Shown here piece after piece: positions 26,772 through 35,359 of a stretch of DNA of 62,889 nucleotides. The notes beneath the pieces were generated by a model. It did not search any database. It had not been told where the DNA came from and saw only the letters and a list, made by a program, of their open reading frames with translations. The position numbers and the translations under genes were made by a program. Each line of letters begins with the position of its first letter. Position 1 is the stretch's first letter. Source of the stretch: Spirochaetota bacterium (GTDB lineage Bacteria > Spirochaetota > UBA4802 > JAFGJZ01); contig JAQIBV010000057.1 of NCBI GenBank assembly GCA_027858855.1, positions 1-62,889 of the forward strand. The letters run 5' to 3'.

Positions 26772-27677
26772 TTATTTTTTAATTGTGTAATAATTGCCGT
26801 TGATTACATAGATTGTTTCGCCGTCCTTTGTTGCTTCAAATATCTCAGCTTCATAAGGTTCATTCTCAAGATTGGTCATCTCTGAGTAGGTTGGTGTAGG
26901 GTCGTAAGACGATTTTAAGCGCCGGATCGTGTAGTTTTTTTCATCTGTAGTTGCATCAGCACTAATTGAATTATCAACCTCTTCAAGAGTGAATGGGGAT
27001 AATTTTTTATAAGATTCGAAATATTCTACAGTTGTTTTTTCGGGCGTTAAAAGATAACGCTGTGTAACGGCGTTGAATCCGTCTGTAGGTTCTTCAAAGG
27101 TGCTCCATGTGCCGGTGATCTCGGTAACCTTATAGGGTTTACCAGCATAACCAGAGAAAGAACGTGTATCAGTAAACTTTTCGTAATCTATCTTTGTGCC
27201 GTTATCATAGTAACTAACATCAAGATAATTAAGATATATGGTGTCATAATCCCGTGTATTAAATGAAAATACGTTAAAATAAGCTCTACCATAGATTTCA
27301 TCGCCGGAAGTGTTTACTACCTTTCCGGTCTGCTTATAGGTAAGCTCGCCATCAAACTCGTCGGAGTAAAGGATCTCCGTTTTGACCGTATAAGTTCCAT
27401 CCTTTGAGAAAGTATAGGTTGTTCTTTCGTTTTTAAGCGTCATGAGAAGCTCAGACTCGCTGTTTGTAATGCCATCAGAAAATGTGCTTGTTGTTAATGT
27501 TATTTTACTGTACAGCTTATCTTCGGAAAGGACAAAAGTCTTTCCCGATACGTCTACATTTCTTTTTCCACTTGGTGCATCTACTATTTCGCCATCAATT
27601 GTGCCGTCACACGCGACGGTACCAAAAAGAAAAGCGATAAGTAGTATAACACCTATCTTCTTTATTAAGTGTTTCAT
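26772..27677 (-). CDS. Putative lipoprotein, first of a tandem paralogous pair
   Basis: A 301-residue lipoprotein with a basic hydrophobic signal and the lipobox TVAC. The start is placed at the ATG ending at 27677, because GGAGG lies 9 bases before it and the lipobox then falls at about residue 23; a longer frame exists but lacks these signals. The mature beta-rich part shows SGKTFVLSEDKLYS and YAGKPYKVTEITGTW, matching segments in the downstream paralogue 15 bp away. The two are cotranscribed. No family recognised. Confidence 0.8.
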   Translation of the reverse strand: MKHLIKKIGVILLIAFLFGTVACDGTIDGEIVDAPSGKRNVDVSGKTFVLSEDKLYSKITLTTSTFSDGITNSESELLMTLKNERTTYTFSKDGTYTVKTEILYSDEFDGELTYKQTGKVVNTSGDEIYGRAYFNVFSFNTRDYDTIYLNYLDVSYYDNGTKIDYEKFTDTRSFSGYAGKPYKVTEITGTWSTFEEPTDGFNAVTQRYLLTPEKTTVEYFESYKKLSPFTLEEVDNSISADATTDEKNYTIRRLKSSYDPTPTYSEMTNLENEPYEAEIFEATKDGETIYVINGNYYTIKK

Positions 27678-28140
27678 TGAATAAAACCTCCGTAAATTAT
27701 TATAAACCTTGCATAGCAATCCTTGGATACCGAGTCAATAGAAAATTGAATACAAGTATAATTTATCACCGAAATATTTAATTTTTTGTATAATATTATC
27801 ATGGAAATTTTTGAATTGGTAAATTTGTTCGTATTTATGAGCATTATCTGGGATCTGTATACGAAAATTTCGCAGACATTGTTAGCAAAATGACTATTTA
27901 TATTAGCATAGCGTTATTTGCTATTAATTCTCATACTGTATTGCAAGGCAAAATTATTATATTCTGAACTGCGATTGTTTAGAACAGGTCGCATATTGCC
28001 TCAAGAAAAAAGACGACTTGAATTAATTTTAGCATATATAAACCCGAAACAATATTTAGGTTTATTAAAATTCAAACTTCCCTATTTTTCCCTAAACCTT
28101 TGCAATTAATAATGAGCAGATTAAAAAAAAATACGCTAGT

Positions 28141-28165
28141 GAACCGGTTCCATCTGTTTTATAAT
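28141..28165 (+). promoter_or_regulatory. LacI-like operator GAACCGGTTC beside a TATAAT box
   Basis: A perfect 10-bp palindrome with central CCGG lies at 28141-28150, and a consensus TATAAT at 28160-28165, so a bound repressor would cover the promoter spacer. Central-CG palindromes of this type are usual for LacI-family sugar regulators. The gene controlled would be the GH9 cellulase. No LacI gene is in the window. Confidence 0.5.
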
Positions 28166-28193
28166 CAATTAATTAAATTGTTAACATATTAGA

Positions 28194-28241
28194 TTGTCAG
28201 ACAAAAGAAAATTTATTATGGAAATCTGTTAAAACAGATTT
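28194..28241 (+). promoter_or_regulatory. Second promoter candidate plus a 9-bp inverted repeat before the cellulase
   Basis: TTGTCA at 28194-28199, a 17-base spacer and TATGGA at 28217-28222. Overlapping the likely start of transcription, AAATCTGTT pairs perfectly with AACAGATTT (28222-28241, 2-base spacer). It could be an operator or a leader hairpin. Confidence 0.4.
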
Positions 28242-28306
28242 ATCAGATGTGTTAATGTGCTAGGGAAATTTTAAATCAAAATTAGATTTATGGAGGTAGT
28301 ACTGTT

Positions 28307-31276
28307 ATGAATACATTTAAGAAGTGTATGTTTTATGTTTTGCTGTTGCCAATTCTGTTCTTTAGTGCTTGTGAGAATGATTCTGGAACACCAGGTACAC
28401 CAGGTACACCAGGAACACCAGGTGAACAGGGCCAGCTATTTGGAGAGACTCAGTTTTCCGAGCGGGTTTATCCTTGGATACTTATACGTGATAAGGGTGC
28501 TGAAGCAACTCTTGAAGAGCTTACAGATGGTTCTGTAAAGATTAATGTAACTCGTGATACAAGAAGCGGTTTCGAGTATGGTCTGCAGTTTGTGCATCCC
28601 AATCTTGAGATTCAGAATGGAAAAACCTACACGCTCAGTTTTGAGGTAAAGGCGGATAAGAATATTTCGGTTGGTACTGCGCTTGCACGTCCCCGTCCGG
28701 ACTATAAGTGTATGTGGAATGATTGGGGTGATACCCTTAATGTAAATGCAAATCAGTGGACTCCAAAAGAAGTCGTATTTACTATGCAAAAAGATACCGA
28801 AAAAGCGGCAGAGTGTTATATCCGTTTTGGAGGTAATGGTGCAAATTACAATGTCTGGATCCGTAATGTATCTTTAACAAGTGAGGATCATGAGTTTTCG
28901 GATGATAGTGTACCTTCTTCAATAATTCGTGTTAACCAGCTTGGGTATCTTCCTAAAGCTGTAAAGCGAGCTTCTATCGTTTTAGGTGACGAAGAGCCGG
29001 TTGCCGGCGATGAAGAGCCTGTGGTTGCTGTCGAAGAGGTTGATGGATCATGGAATAGTGCAGATGTTGACCTTGTGCGTCATGCATTTGATCAGGACGC
29101 CGGGGAGTATGTGACTGTTGTTGATTTTTCTTCTATAGAGCGTGAAGGTACATATAAAATCAGAGCTTCTTATGACGGAGAGACTGTCTACTCTCATCAG
29201 TTTAGAATTGGAAGTGATATTTATGCTGATCTTAAAAAACATGCCGTTGACTATTTTTATTATAACCGAATAGGAGAAGTCGAGGCTCGTTATGCAGCAC
29301 GCCCGGATCTGGCTCGCGAAAAAGGCAATAATCATACAGGGACCTTTTCAAGTTTAAGTTCTAGTGATTTGTCTTCTAATGATTTTGGTGATGCGGCTGC
29401 TGATTATCAGAATCTTATAGGTCCTTCGTTTTCTGCTGATATCCAGTCGGGGTGGTATGATGCCGGTGACTACGGCCTTTATGTCGTTAATGGTGGAATT
29501 GCAGCCTGGACACTTTTAAATCTTTATGAGCGTATGCCAGATGCATTTGGCGATGGATCTTTGCCTTATCGAACTTCTGCCAATCAGACACCGGATATAA
29601 TTGAAGTTGTTGATGAGGAGCTCAGGTTTATGCTGGCTATGCAGCGTAGTGATGGTATGGTGCATCATAAAATTCATAAGCTTGCCTGGTCTGAATTTCC
29701 AAATACTCCGACTGAAGATGCGGGCGAACGGAAAATATTTCCAGTGAGCACTGCAGCAACGCTTAATTTTGGTGCAGTTGCCGCACAGGCGTCACGGATT
29801 TACATGAAACTCTCTAAAGAGGCCACCGGTTCGTCAGCTACTGATCTTAGTGCAAAGGCTGATCAGTATCTTGTTGCATCTGAAAAAGCCTGGAGTGCTG
29901 CAAGTTCAGAACAGTTCAGAGATATATATGCACCAAACCCAAGATGGCAGCCGGGTGGAGGACCTTATGATGATACTCATATAGCCGATGAGTTTTACTG
30001 GGCTGCTGCAGAGTTGTTTGTTACTACAGGTAAGCAGGTATATCTTGATTATCTTCAGTCATCGGATTACTATTTACAGATGGAGAGCCGTTTGTCAGCA
30101 GGTGAGGATGATGGATACTATGGATCATTTACCTGGGGCAATACCGCTGGGATGGGGACTGTATCCTTGTCACTTGCAGCACCAGGGTATGACTCTGATA
30201 ACTCTAATGAACCTGCAGTATTCGTTACCGAAGAGATGAAAACCGCTGCCCGCAACAGTATCGTTTCGGCAGCCGATGTCTGGATAGAAAACATTGATAC
30301 ACAGGGGTACAGTACACCAATTAAAGCTGTTGACGGAAGTTACCCCTGGGGTTCAAACTCGTTTGTGCTTAATATCTCAATAGCACTTGCTTATGCTTTT
30401 GATTATTCTGCAGACATTAAGTATCTAAATGGTATTGTAGAGAGTATGGACTATATACTTGGACGCAATGCTATGGATGTTTCTTATATTACCGGTTATG
30501 GAGAGCGTGTTGTTAAAAACCCCCACCACCGCGTATGGGCTAATCAATTGGGAGATCAGTTTCCAGAGCCTGCACCGGGGGCTGTATCGGGGGGGCCAAA
30601 CAATGGTGGACATTGTCCATACGGATATTCGTATCTGCGTTATGACGAAATTGCTCCACAAAAAAGCTATATCGACAGCATCCAGGCGTGGTCAACAAAT
30701 GAGATTACTATTAACTGGAACGCACCTTTAACTTGGGTTACTTCGTATTTAGATGAAAATAGGGATTCTTTTGAAAATCAGAATCAGAATCAGACATTGT
30801 CTATATCATTGACAGAGGGGTGGAATCTGATTTCGATAAATGTTGTTCCTGAAGATGCATCCATAACCACGCTTTTTGCGGACTACATGGATAAAGTTGT
30901 AGAAATAAAGGACAATGATGGTTTTTACAATACATCACAACCCGCTTTCTTTCAGACTCTAACCTCATTAACGCCTGTGCGTGGTTACCTGATTCAGGTG
31001 ACAGAACCGTTTATTTTTACTGTTGAAGGAACTTCTGTTCCGTCTGATTCTTTAAACTTAAGGAGTGGGTGGAATATGGTCGGATCTCCATGGGGTGAAT
31101 CAGTTGATGTCGCAACTTTTATCAGCTCATTTTCAATAAGTTCTAATCTGATTACAACAATCAAAAATTTTGATGGGTTTTATGAATATGGTAATTCATT
31201 AAACAGTCTAGATCATATAGAGCCGGGTAAAGCATATCAGGTTTATGTTGAGAGTGATTGTACTTTTAGTTGGTAA
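28307..31276 (+). CDS. Lipoprotein GH9 endoglucanase with N-terminal CBM-like and duplicated C-terminal domains
   Basis: A 989-residue surface cellulase. The signal ends in lipobox FSAC (Cys22). A collagen-like GTP-repeat linker follows (27-38), then a CBM4/9-like beta-sandwich (about 45-165) and an Ig-like cellulase N-terminal domain from about residue 203 (IRVNQLGYLP). The GH9 (alpha/alpha)6 catalytic domain spans about 305-815, with SGWYDAGDYGLY (Asp385, Asp388), the NPHHR segment and the catalytic Glu799 in STNEITINW. The last 160 residues hold two copies of a GWNLIS/GWNMVG module ending in RGYLIQV and GKAYQVYV. Strong GGAGG before the ATG. It would cut cellulose or beta-glucan outside the cell, feeding the GH3 enzyme. 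Confidence 0.93.
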   Translation: MNTFKKCMFYVLLLPILFFSACENDSGTPGTPGTPGTPGEQGQLFGETQFSERVYPWILIRDKGAEATLEELTDGSVKINVTRDTRSGFEYGLQFVHPNLEIQNGKTYTLSFEVKADKNISVGTALARPRPDYKCMWNDWGDTLNVNANQWTPKEVVFTMQKDTEKAAECYIRFGGNGANYNVWIRNVSLTSEDHEFSDDSVPSSIIRVNQLGYLPKAVKRASIVLGDEEPVAGDEEPVVAVEEVDGSWNSADVDLVRHAFDQDAGEYVTVVDFSSIEREGTYKIRASYDGETVYSHQFRIGSDIYADLKKHAVDYFYYNRIGEVEARYAARPDLAREKGNNHTGTFSSLSSSDLSSNDFGDAAADYQNLIGPSFSADIQSGWYDAGDYGLYVVNGGIAAWTLLNLYERMPDAFGDGSLPYRTSANQTPDIIEVVDEELRFMLAMQRSDGMVHHKIHKLAWSEFPNTPTEDAGERKIFPVSTAATLNFGAVAAQASRIYMKLSKEATGSSATDLSAKADQYLVASEKAWSAASSEQFRDIYAPNPRWQPGGGPYDDTHIADEFYWAAAELFVTTGKQVYLDYLQSSDYYLQMESRLSAGEDDGYYGSFTWGNTAGMGTVSLSLAAPGYDSDNSNEPAVFVTEEMKTAARNSIVSAADVWIENIDTQGYSTPIKAVDGSYPWGSNSFVLNISIALAYAFDYSADIKYLNGIVESMDYILGRNAMDVSYITGYGERVVKNPHHRVWANQLGDQFPEPAPGAVSGGPNNGGHCPYGYSYLRYDEIAPQKSYIDSIQAWSTNEITINWNAPLTWVTSYLDENRDSFENQNQNQTLSISLTEGWNLISINVVPEDASITTLFADYMDKVVEIKDNDGFYNTSQPAFFQTLTSLTPVRGYLIQVTEPFIFTVEGTSVPSDSLNLRSGWNMVGSPWGESVDVATFISSFSISSNLITTIKNFDGFYEYGNSLNSLDHIEPGKAYQVYVESDCTFSW
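28385..28420 (+). repeat. Four tandem 9-bp units coding Gly-Thr-Pro
   Basis: GGWACACCA repeated four times encodes the linker between the lipidated Cys and the CBM-like domain. Unit number could vary by slippage in frame, changing tether length. Confidence 0.85.
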
Positions 31277-31316
31277 ACGGATTAAGTATAGAAATGACTT
31301 TTTGCTAATAATTTTA

Positions 31317-31343
31317 AACAGCGGGCAAAAGCCCGCTGTTTTC
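31317..31343 (+). terminator. Intrinsic terminator after the cellulase
   Basis: ACAGCGGGC pairs perfectly with GCCCGCTGT around an AAAA loop and is followed by TTTTC. Confidence 0.92.
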
Positions 31344-31359
31344 TGTTGGATTGAGTGGA

Positions 31360-32025
31360 TCAGTCAAGCAGTGGACGATTCCAGTGTTTTTTCAGAGCTC
31401 TGTTTTTCTTTAGTAAAACTTTCCAAAAAAAGGTATTACCGATCAATATGAAAAATCTGCTGAAAATAGAGGTAAATATATTCCCTTTGGAGAATTCAGG
31501 TGCTGCAAACCTGTCCATTTCATCTTTTATAAAGTGACCGTTTTCTCCAAAACGCATGCCCATCGACTCAAACTTTTTATAGATGGATTTATTTGCTGAC
31601 TCGGGTCTGTATTTTAGACCTTCACATCCTCCCCGAATTAACATACCCAGATATTCGGTTCCAAGCTCTGAGCACATAAGTTCAAGTTGACGTTCGAGCG
31701 CACGGGCATGGCATGCTTCATTAAAACCATACTGGCAAAAGAAGCCGATACCTCGCTTTTTGCCATCATCAAGTGACGAAAGCCTGTAAACAAACCTGGA
31801 TGCCGACGGTGGAAGCCCATAAGAGTAGAGTGGAAAAGCGAGTAGTATGGCATTAGATTTATCAAATAGATCTTGAGCAGATCTGTCAGTATCTATTTCA
31901 TTGTAATAATGCAGATCGTATGTGTTATTATTTATATTGCTGAATCCTTTTAAAAAATGTTCAAGCAGTTGACGAGTATTGCTGGTTTTTAAACGTGGTG
32001 ACGCGTTAATTACTGTTAAATGCAT
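31360..32025 (-). CDS. Flavodoxin-fold NAD(P)H oxidoreductase-like protein
   Basis: A 221-residue protein beginning MHLTVINASPR, the phosphate-binding start of flavodoxin-like NAD(P)H:FMN oxidoreductases, with AFPLYSYGLPPSASRF as the second FMN-contact segment. The C-terminal 50 residues are basic and hydrophobic (SRFFILIGNTFFWKVLLKKNR) and might anchor the protein to the membrane. It overlaps the preceding flavodoxin gene by 20 bp and is third in a TetR-led operon, suggesting an inducible reductase for quinones, nitro compounds or similar. AGGAGGAG lies before the ATG. Confidence 0.8.
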   Translation of the reverse strand: MHLTVINASPRLKTSNTRQLLEHFLKGFSNINNNTYDLHYYNEIDTDRSAQDLFDKSNAILLAFPLYSYGLPPSASRFVYRLSSLDDGKKRGIGFFCQYGFNEACHARALERQLELMCSELGTEYLGMLIRGGCEGLKYRPESANKSIYKKFESMGMRFGENGHFIKDEMDRFAAPEFSKGNIFTSIFSRFFILIGNTFFWKVLLKKNRALKKHWNRPLLD

Positions 32026-32551
32026 TTATTATCTCCTCCTCATTTTTGCCTATAACGTATGTTCCCAGATAGTCTTCTTTGTTATTCTGGTGCAGACAGT
32101 ATGAGATATCGTTTAACCGGTTTTCAGTGCATTCGCCAAAATCTTCAACAAGTAGAGCAAACTTGCTTTTATTGTCATATCTTGGATAATGTGAAGTTTT
32201 GCCCTCTGAATCAATGAACATATAGGCACATACCATCGGTAAGAATCGATTGATAACAGAGGTCACAAGAGGACTGACCATTCCGAAACGCGAATCCGAA
32301 ACTATTATCTGTACATCAGAATTAAGCATGCCTTTCAGCACATCTTTCATATCGTCATTGTGCACACATTCTCCCGGCGTCTTTACCCAGCAGCCGAAAC
32401 ATCCAATGCAGTCCTTTATGCTTTTTTCTCTGAAAATCTCGAGTGTAACATTATGTCCTGCGGTTGTTAGCTTGTCAGCAAGGTTCTGGGCAGCCGCATC
32501 AATACCGTCTTTAGCAACATCCGAATTGCAGTTAAAAATTTTTACTCTCAT
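32006..32551 (-). CDS. Flavodoxin-family iron-sulfur-type reductase
   Basis: A 181-residue protein with a flavodoxin-like start (MRVKIFNCNSD). After about 45 residues comes a cysteine cluster, CIGCFGCWVKTPGEC, as in the iron-sulfur flavoprotein/NADPH-dependent FMN reductase group. SDSRFGMVSPLVTSVINRF is the second FMN-binding loop. It is the middle gene of tetR-flavodoxin-flavodoxin, overlapping the repressor by 4 bp. Likely an inducible electron-transfer protein. Substrate unknown. Confidence 0.8.
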   Translation of the reverse strand: MRVKIFNCNSDVAKDGIDAAAQNLADKLTTAGHNVTLEIFREKSIKDCIGCFGCWVKTPGECVHNDDMKDVLKGMLNSDVQIIVSDSRFGMVSPLVTSVINRFLPMVCAYMFIDSEGKTSHYPRYDNKSKFALLVEDFGECTENRLNDISYCLHQNNKEDYLGTYVIGKNEEEIINAFNSN

Positions 32552-33123
32552 GAGCCCTCCTGTTCTATTTTTGACATCTGGTGCAGAATCACTGCTTCTC
32601 CTGTTTCAGACAAAAGTCTGTATATATTTTCATTAGAATCATCTTCGATGGCTTTGTGCAGCACCGCTTCGGCAAGACCGTTTGTGAATATCCCCATTTT
32701 TAATAATACGTCTTTAAGAACATCGTCTGGAAGAGTAGAGTAACAAGGATCACTTTTTAATTTTTCGATTAGAATTCCATGGATTTTTTCTGCTTTAAAA
32801 ACTCCTGCATCTGCTTCGTTTAATATGATTCTGTACAGCACCGGCTTCTCTTTTGCAAAACGTATCTGACCTAACCCCATGTTTAAAAAAGAGTCATCAC
32901 TCTGTTGAGACAGAAGATAGGTCTTGAAACGTTCGCCTATTTCAGTGAGCAGGTCATTTTTTAGATTATCCATCGATTGATAAAAGGAGTAGATAGGGCG
33001 GCTTGACAAACCAAGCCGTTTGCCAAGCCGCCGTGCCGTAAGTGCAGAAAGGCCCTTCTCTTCGACAATGGCAAGTGCAGCTTCAATTATCTCTTGTTTG
33101 GATGTTTTATACGCAGGAGCCAT
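32548..33123 (-). CDS. TetR-family regulator of the flavodoxin operon
   Basis: A 191-residue repressor with N-terminal helix-turn-helix IVEEKGLSALTARRLGKRLGL then SSRPIYSFYQSMDNL. Its C-terminal half is helical with a TetR_C-type ligand pocket of unknown specificity. The stop overlaps the next gene through ATGA, so it is cotranscribed with two flavodoxin-like genes that it probably represses. Confidence 0.88.
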   Translation of the reverse strand: MAPAYKTSKQEIIEAALAIVEEKGLSALTARRLGKRLGLSSRPIYSFYQSMDNLKNDLLTEIGERFKTYLLSQQSDDSFLNMGLGQIRFAKEKPVLYRIILNEADAGVFKAEKIHGILIEKLKSDPCYSTLPDDVLKDVLLKMGIFTNGLAEAVLHKAIEDDSNENIYRLLSETGEAVILHQMSKIEQEGS

Positions 33124-33137
33124 ATCACCTCTTTATT

Positions 33138-33160
33138 ATGTTACATTTGTTGTGCAACAT
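33138..33160. promoter_or_regulatory. Candidate operator upstream of tetR at 33 kb
   Basis: ATGTTACA at the left and TGCAACAT at the right form an inverted repeat (7 of 8 matching), with an inner perfect palindrome TGTTG-TG-CAACA at 33148-33159. It lies 15-37 bp before the TetR start, where autoregulation is expected. Confidence 0.5.
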
Positions 33161-33287
33161 GATGAACATATTGTCAATTGTTTTTTATGTTGTATCTCGA
33201 TTTTTGTTCTTTGCTTGACCTTGTTTATTAGGTAATTAATTATTAAAGTGCTGAACGAAGCCGAATTTATAATAGGATAGTGAACAG

Positions 33288-34847
33288 ATGAAGATTTATA
33301 AGGGAACGATTATTACCTGTGACAGCAATTCTAATGTTTTTCGATACCTTGTTGAAGACCGTGGCAGGGTTGTTTATACAGGTGATACTCTGCCTGCTTG
33401 TTATAAAGGGGCTGATGTTGTTAATCTGGGGAAAAAAGCTGTTTGTCCAGCTTTTGGCGACACCCATATTCATTATCTGTCTTATGCCATTTTTTCAGGA
33501 GGGTTGGATGTGCGCTCCTCGAAAAGTAACCGTCAAATGATCGGTACTATTTCTGATTATCTTTCACGTTGTCGTGAAAAAATTGTTTTGGGATTCGGAG
33601 CCTCTGCCCATTTTGTATCTGATAAAAAACTTATTACAAAGCATGAACTTGACCAGGCATCCGTGTCGCATCCAGTATTTATTGTAAAATATGACGGACA
33701 TGCTGCAATAATTAATTCAAGCCTGATGAAAATGCTTCCCAAACGTATCTTTAGTAAAAGAGGTTTTAATGCTGAAAGTGGTCTGCTGGAGCATGAGGCC
33801 TTTTTTGCAGTTACTGATTTTGTAACGTCATCAGTTTCTTTACCTAACTCTCTTTTACGAATGCTTCATTCTGTTGATAGAATGGCTTCTCGCGGTATCG
33901 GAATGATTCACTCTGTTTCTGGAGTAGGTTTTCCGTTGGATCTGGATGTTGCGCTTGAGTCTCTTTTTGCAGGTGGGCTTCGTAATGATGTCGCATTTCG
34001 TGTTTTTTTCCAGACAATGAATGTTAATAAGGTTTTAAAACGTAAATTGCCACGTATAGGTGGTTGCTTTGCTACGGCACTTGATGGCAGCTTCGGATCG
34101 TTGGATGCTGCGTTGATAAAACCCTATAAAAAAAGTAAAAATCACGGAGTGCTGTTCCATAGTGATGATGAAGTTTTAAGTTTTGTTAAAGAAGCAAACA
34201 GGGCAGGGCTGCAAATTGAACTGCATGCAATTGGCGACAGGGCGTTTGAACAGGCTGCGATTGCTTTTGACGCTGCTTTAAAAGATTATCCCCGTGATGA
34301 CCATAGGCATACAATTATTCATGCATGCCTTCCTACAAATAGAGGGCTCGATATTTGCGCAAAAAATGGAGTTTCATTTGCGGTTCAACCCTCTTTTATT
34401 GACTGGCCACAGGAGCCCCTGGATTATCTTGAGTCAATTCTTGGGAAGCGTGCATATAAGTTGTCTCCGCTAAAAAGTATTTTGAACAGGGGGATTGTTA
34501 TGAGTGCCGGTTCTGATGCTCCATGCACTTTGCCTGATCCAATCGCAGGTATAAGCGCGGCTGTAAATCACTATGTTGCTGGTGAAGCTTTGTCTGTTCA
34601 GCAGGCTCTCAACCTGTATACGCGAAATGCAGCTTGGGCCGGTTTTGATGAAAAAGAACGTGGAAGCCTTGAGCTGGGAAAACGGGCTGATTTGGTAGTG
34701 CTTGATAGAAATATATTGAAGCAACCAGCTGAAAAAGTTAAGAATACCAGTGTTGTAGAACTGATATTAAACGGAAAGCCCTATTTGCCTGGTCAGGGTA
34801 GAAGTGAGTTGTTGCTCCGAGGTTTGCTTCAAAGAAGAAAAATATAA
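33288..34847 (+). CDS. YtcJ-like amidohydrolase
   Basis: A 519-residue metal-dependent hydrolase of the amidohydrolase-3 branch. The N-terminal beta-sandwich residues lead to GDTHIHYLSYA (first metal site). LHAIGDRAFEQA supplies the second histidine, TIIHACLP another, and SAGSDAPC carries the catalytic Asp. The C-terminal sandwich ends in ELGKRADLVVLDRN. It is cytoplasmic. These enzymes act on varied amide or N-acyl substrates, and the true substrate is unknown. It is divergent from the tetR operon and followed 23 bp later by a VOC gene. Confidence 0.87.
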   Translation: MKIYKGTIITCDSNSNVFRYLVEDRGRVVYTGDTLPACYKGADVVNLGKKAVCPAFGDTHIHYLSYAIFSGGLDVRSSKSNRQMIGTISDYLSRCREKIVLGFGASAHFVSDKKLITKHELDQASVSHPVFIVKYDGHAAIINSSLMKMLPKRIFSKRGFNAESGLLEHEAFFAVTDFVTSSVSLPNSLLRMLHSVDRMASRGIGMIHSVSGVGFPLDLDVALESLFAGGLRNDVAFRVFFQTMNVNKVLKRKLPRIGGCFATALDGSFGSLDAALIKPYKKSKNHGVLFHSDDEVLSFVKEANRAGLQIELHAIGDRAFEQAAIAFDAALKDYPRDDHRHTIIHACLPTNRGLDICAKNGVSFAVQPSFIDWPQEPLDYLESILGKRAYKLSPLKSILNRGIVMSAGSDAPCTLPDPIAGISAAVNHYVAGEALSVQQALNLYTRNAAWAGFDEKERGSLELGKRADLVVLDRNILKQPAEKVKNTSVVELILNGKPYLPGQGRSELLLRGLLQRRKI

Positions 34848-34870
34848 TAATACTGTATTTAAAGGAAAAG

Positions 34871-35257
34871 ATGAAATCAAAAATTACTCACATAGCAATT
34901 TACGTAACAAACCTGAATGTAGCAAAAGAGTTTTACACATCGTTTTTTGATGGAAAGAGTAACGAGCTGTATCAGAATAATAGCGGGTTCTCGAGTTATT
35001 TTATCCGGTTTGATGGCGAGGTTTCTATTGAGTTAATGCATCATAAGGAGCTGGAAGAACGGGCTGTGATTGAAAAAATAACCGGTTATAGTCATGTGGC
35101 CTTTTCAGTGGGAAGTCGACAGGCGGTGATTGAACTGACTGATAAAATAGTTGATGCAGGCTATGAGCTTTACAGTGCACCGCGAGAAACAGGGGATGGT
35201 TACTTTGAGAGTTGTGTGGCCGATCCTGATGGGAATCGGGTGGAGATAACAGTGTAA
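34871..35257 (+). CDS. VOC-family (glyoxalase-like) protein
   Basis: A 128-residue protein with two beta-alpha-beta-beta-beta modules. ITHIAIYVTN holds the first His; VSIELMHH, YSHVAFSV and NRVEITV supply the remaining candidate metal ligands. Its length fits lactoylglutathione-lyase-like or resistance-type VOC enzymes. AAAGGA precedes the ATG, and it lies just after the amidohydrolase, so the two are probably cotranscribed. Reaction unknown. Confidence 0.85.
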   Translation: MKSKITHIAIYVTNLNVAKEFYTSFFDGKSNELYQNNSGFSSYFIRFDGEVSIELMHHKELEERAVIEKITGYSHVAFSVGSRQAVIELTDKIVDAGYELYSAPRETGDGYFESCVADPDGNRVEITV

Positions 35258-35345
35258 GGTTGTGCTGGTTTTGTTTTTTGTGGCTTGAGTTTAGGTAAAT
35301 ACTGTGTTTATTTAGGCTTAAAACTCTGGAGCAATCAGCTTTTCC

Positions 35346-35359
35346 GGATTGTTAGCCAC
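35346..35359 (+). repeat. Copy 1 of the GGATTGTTAGCCAC motif, over a stop codon
   Basis: Fourteen bases identical to the intergenic copies, missing only the leading GT. On the reverse strand it contains the TAA stop of the RHH-like gene. Confidence 0.85.

Larger units (their letters stand above)
27678..28306. other. Divergent gene-free region, control region of the cellulase
   Basis: 629 bp between the lipoprotein pair and the GH9 gene. A 63-codon frame at 27918-28109 has no ribosome-binding site and is probably chance. The right half contains the cellulase promoter elements and two palindromes described separately. The left half is very AT-rich. Confidence 0.5.

Noticed and set aside
27918-28109. 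63-residue ORF in the cellulase control region
   Set aside because: No ribosome-binding site, unlikely composition, AT-rich chance frame.
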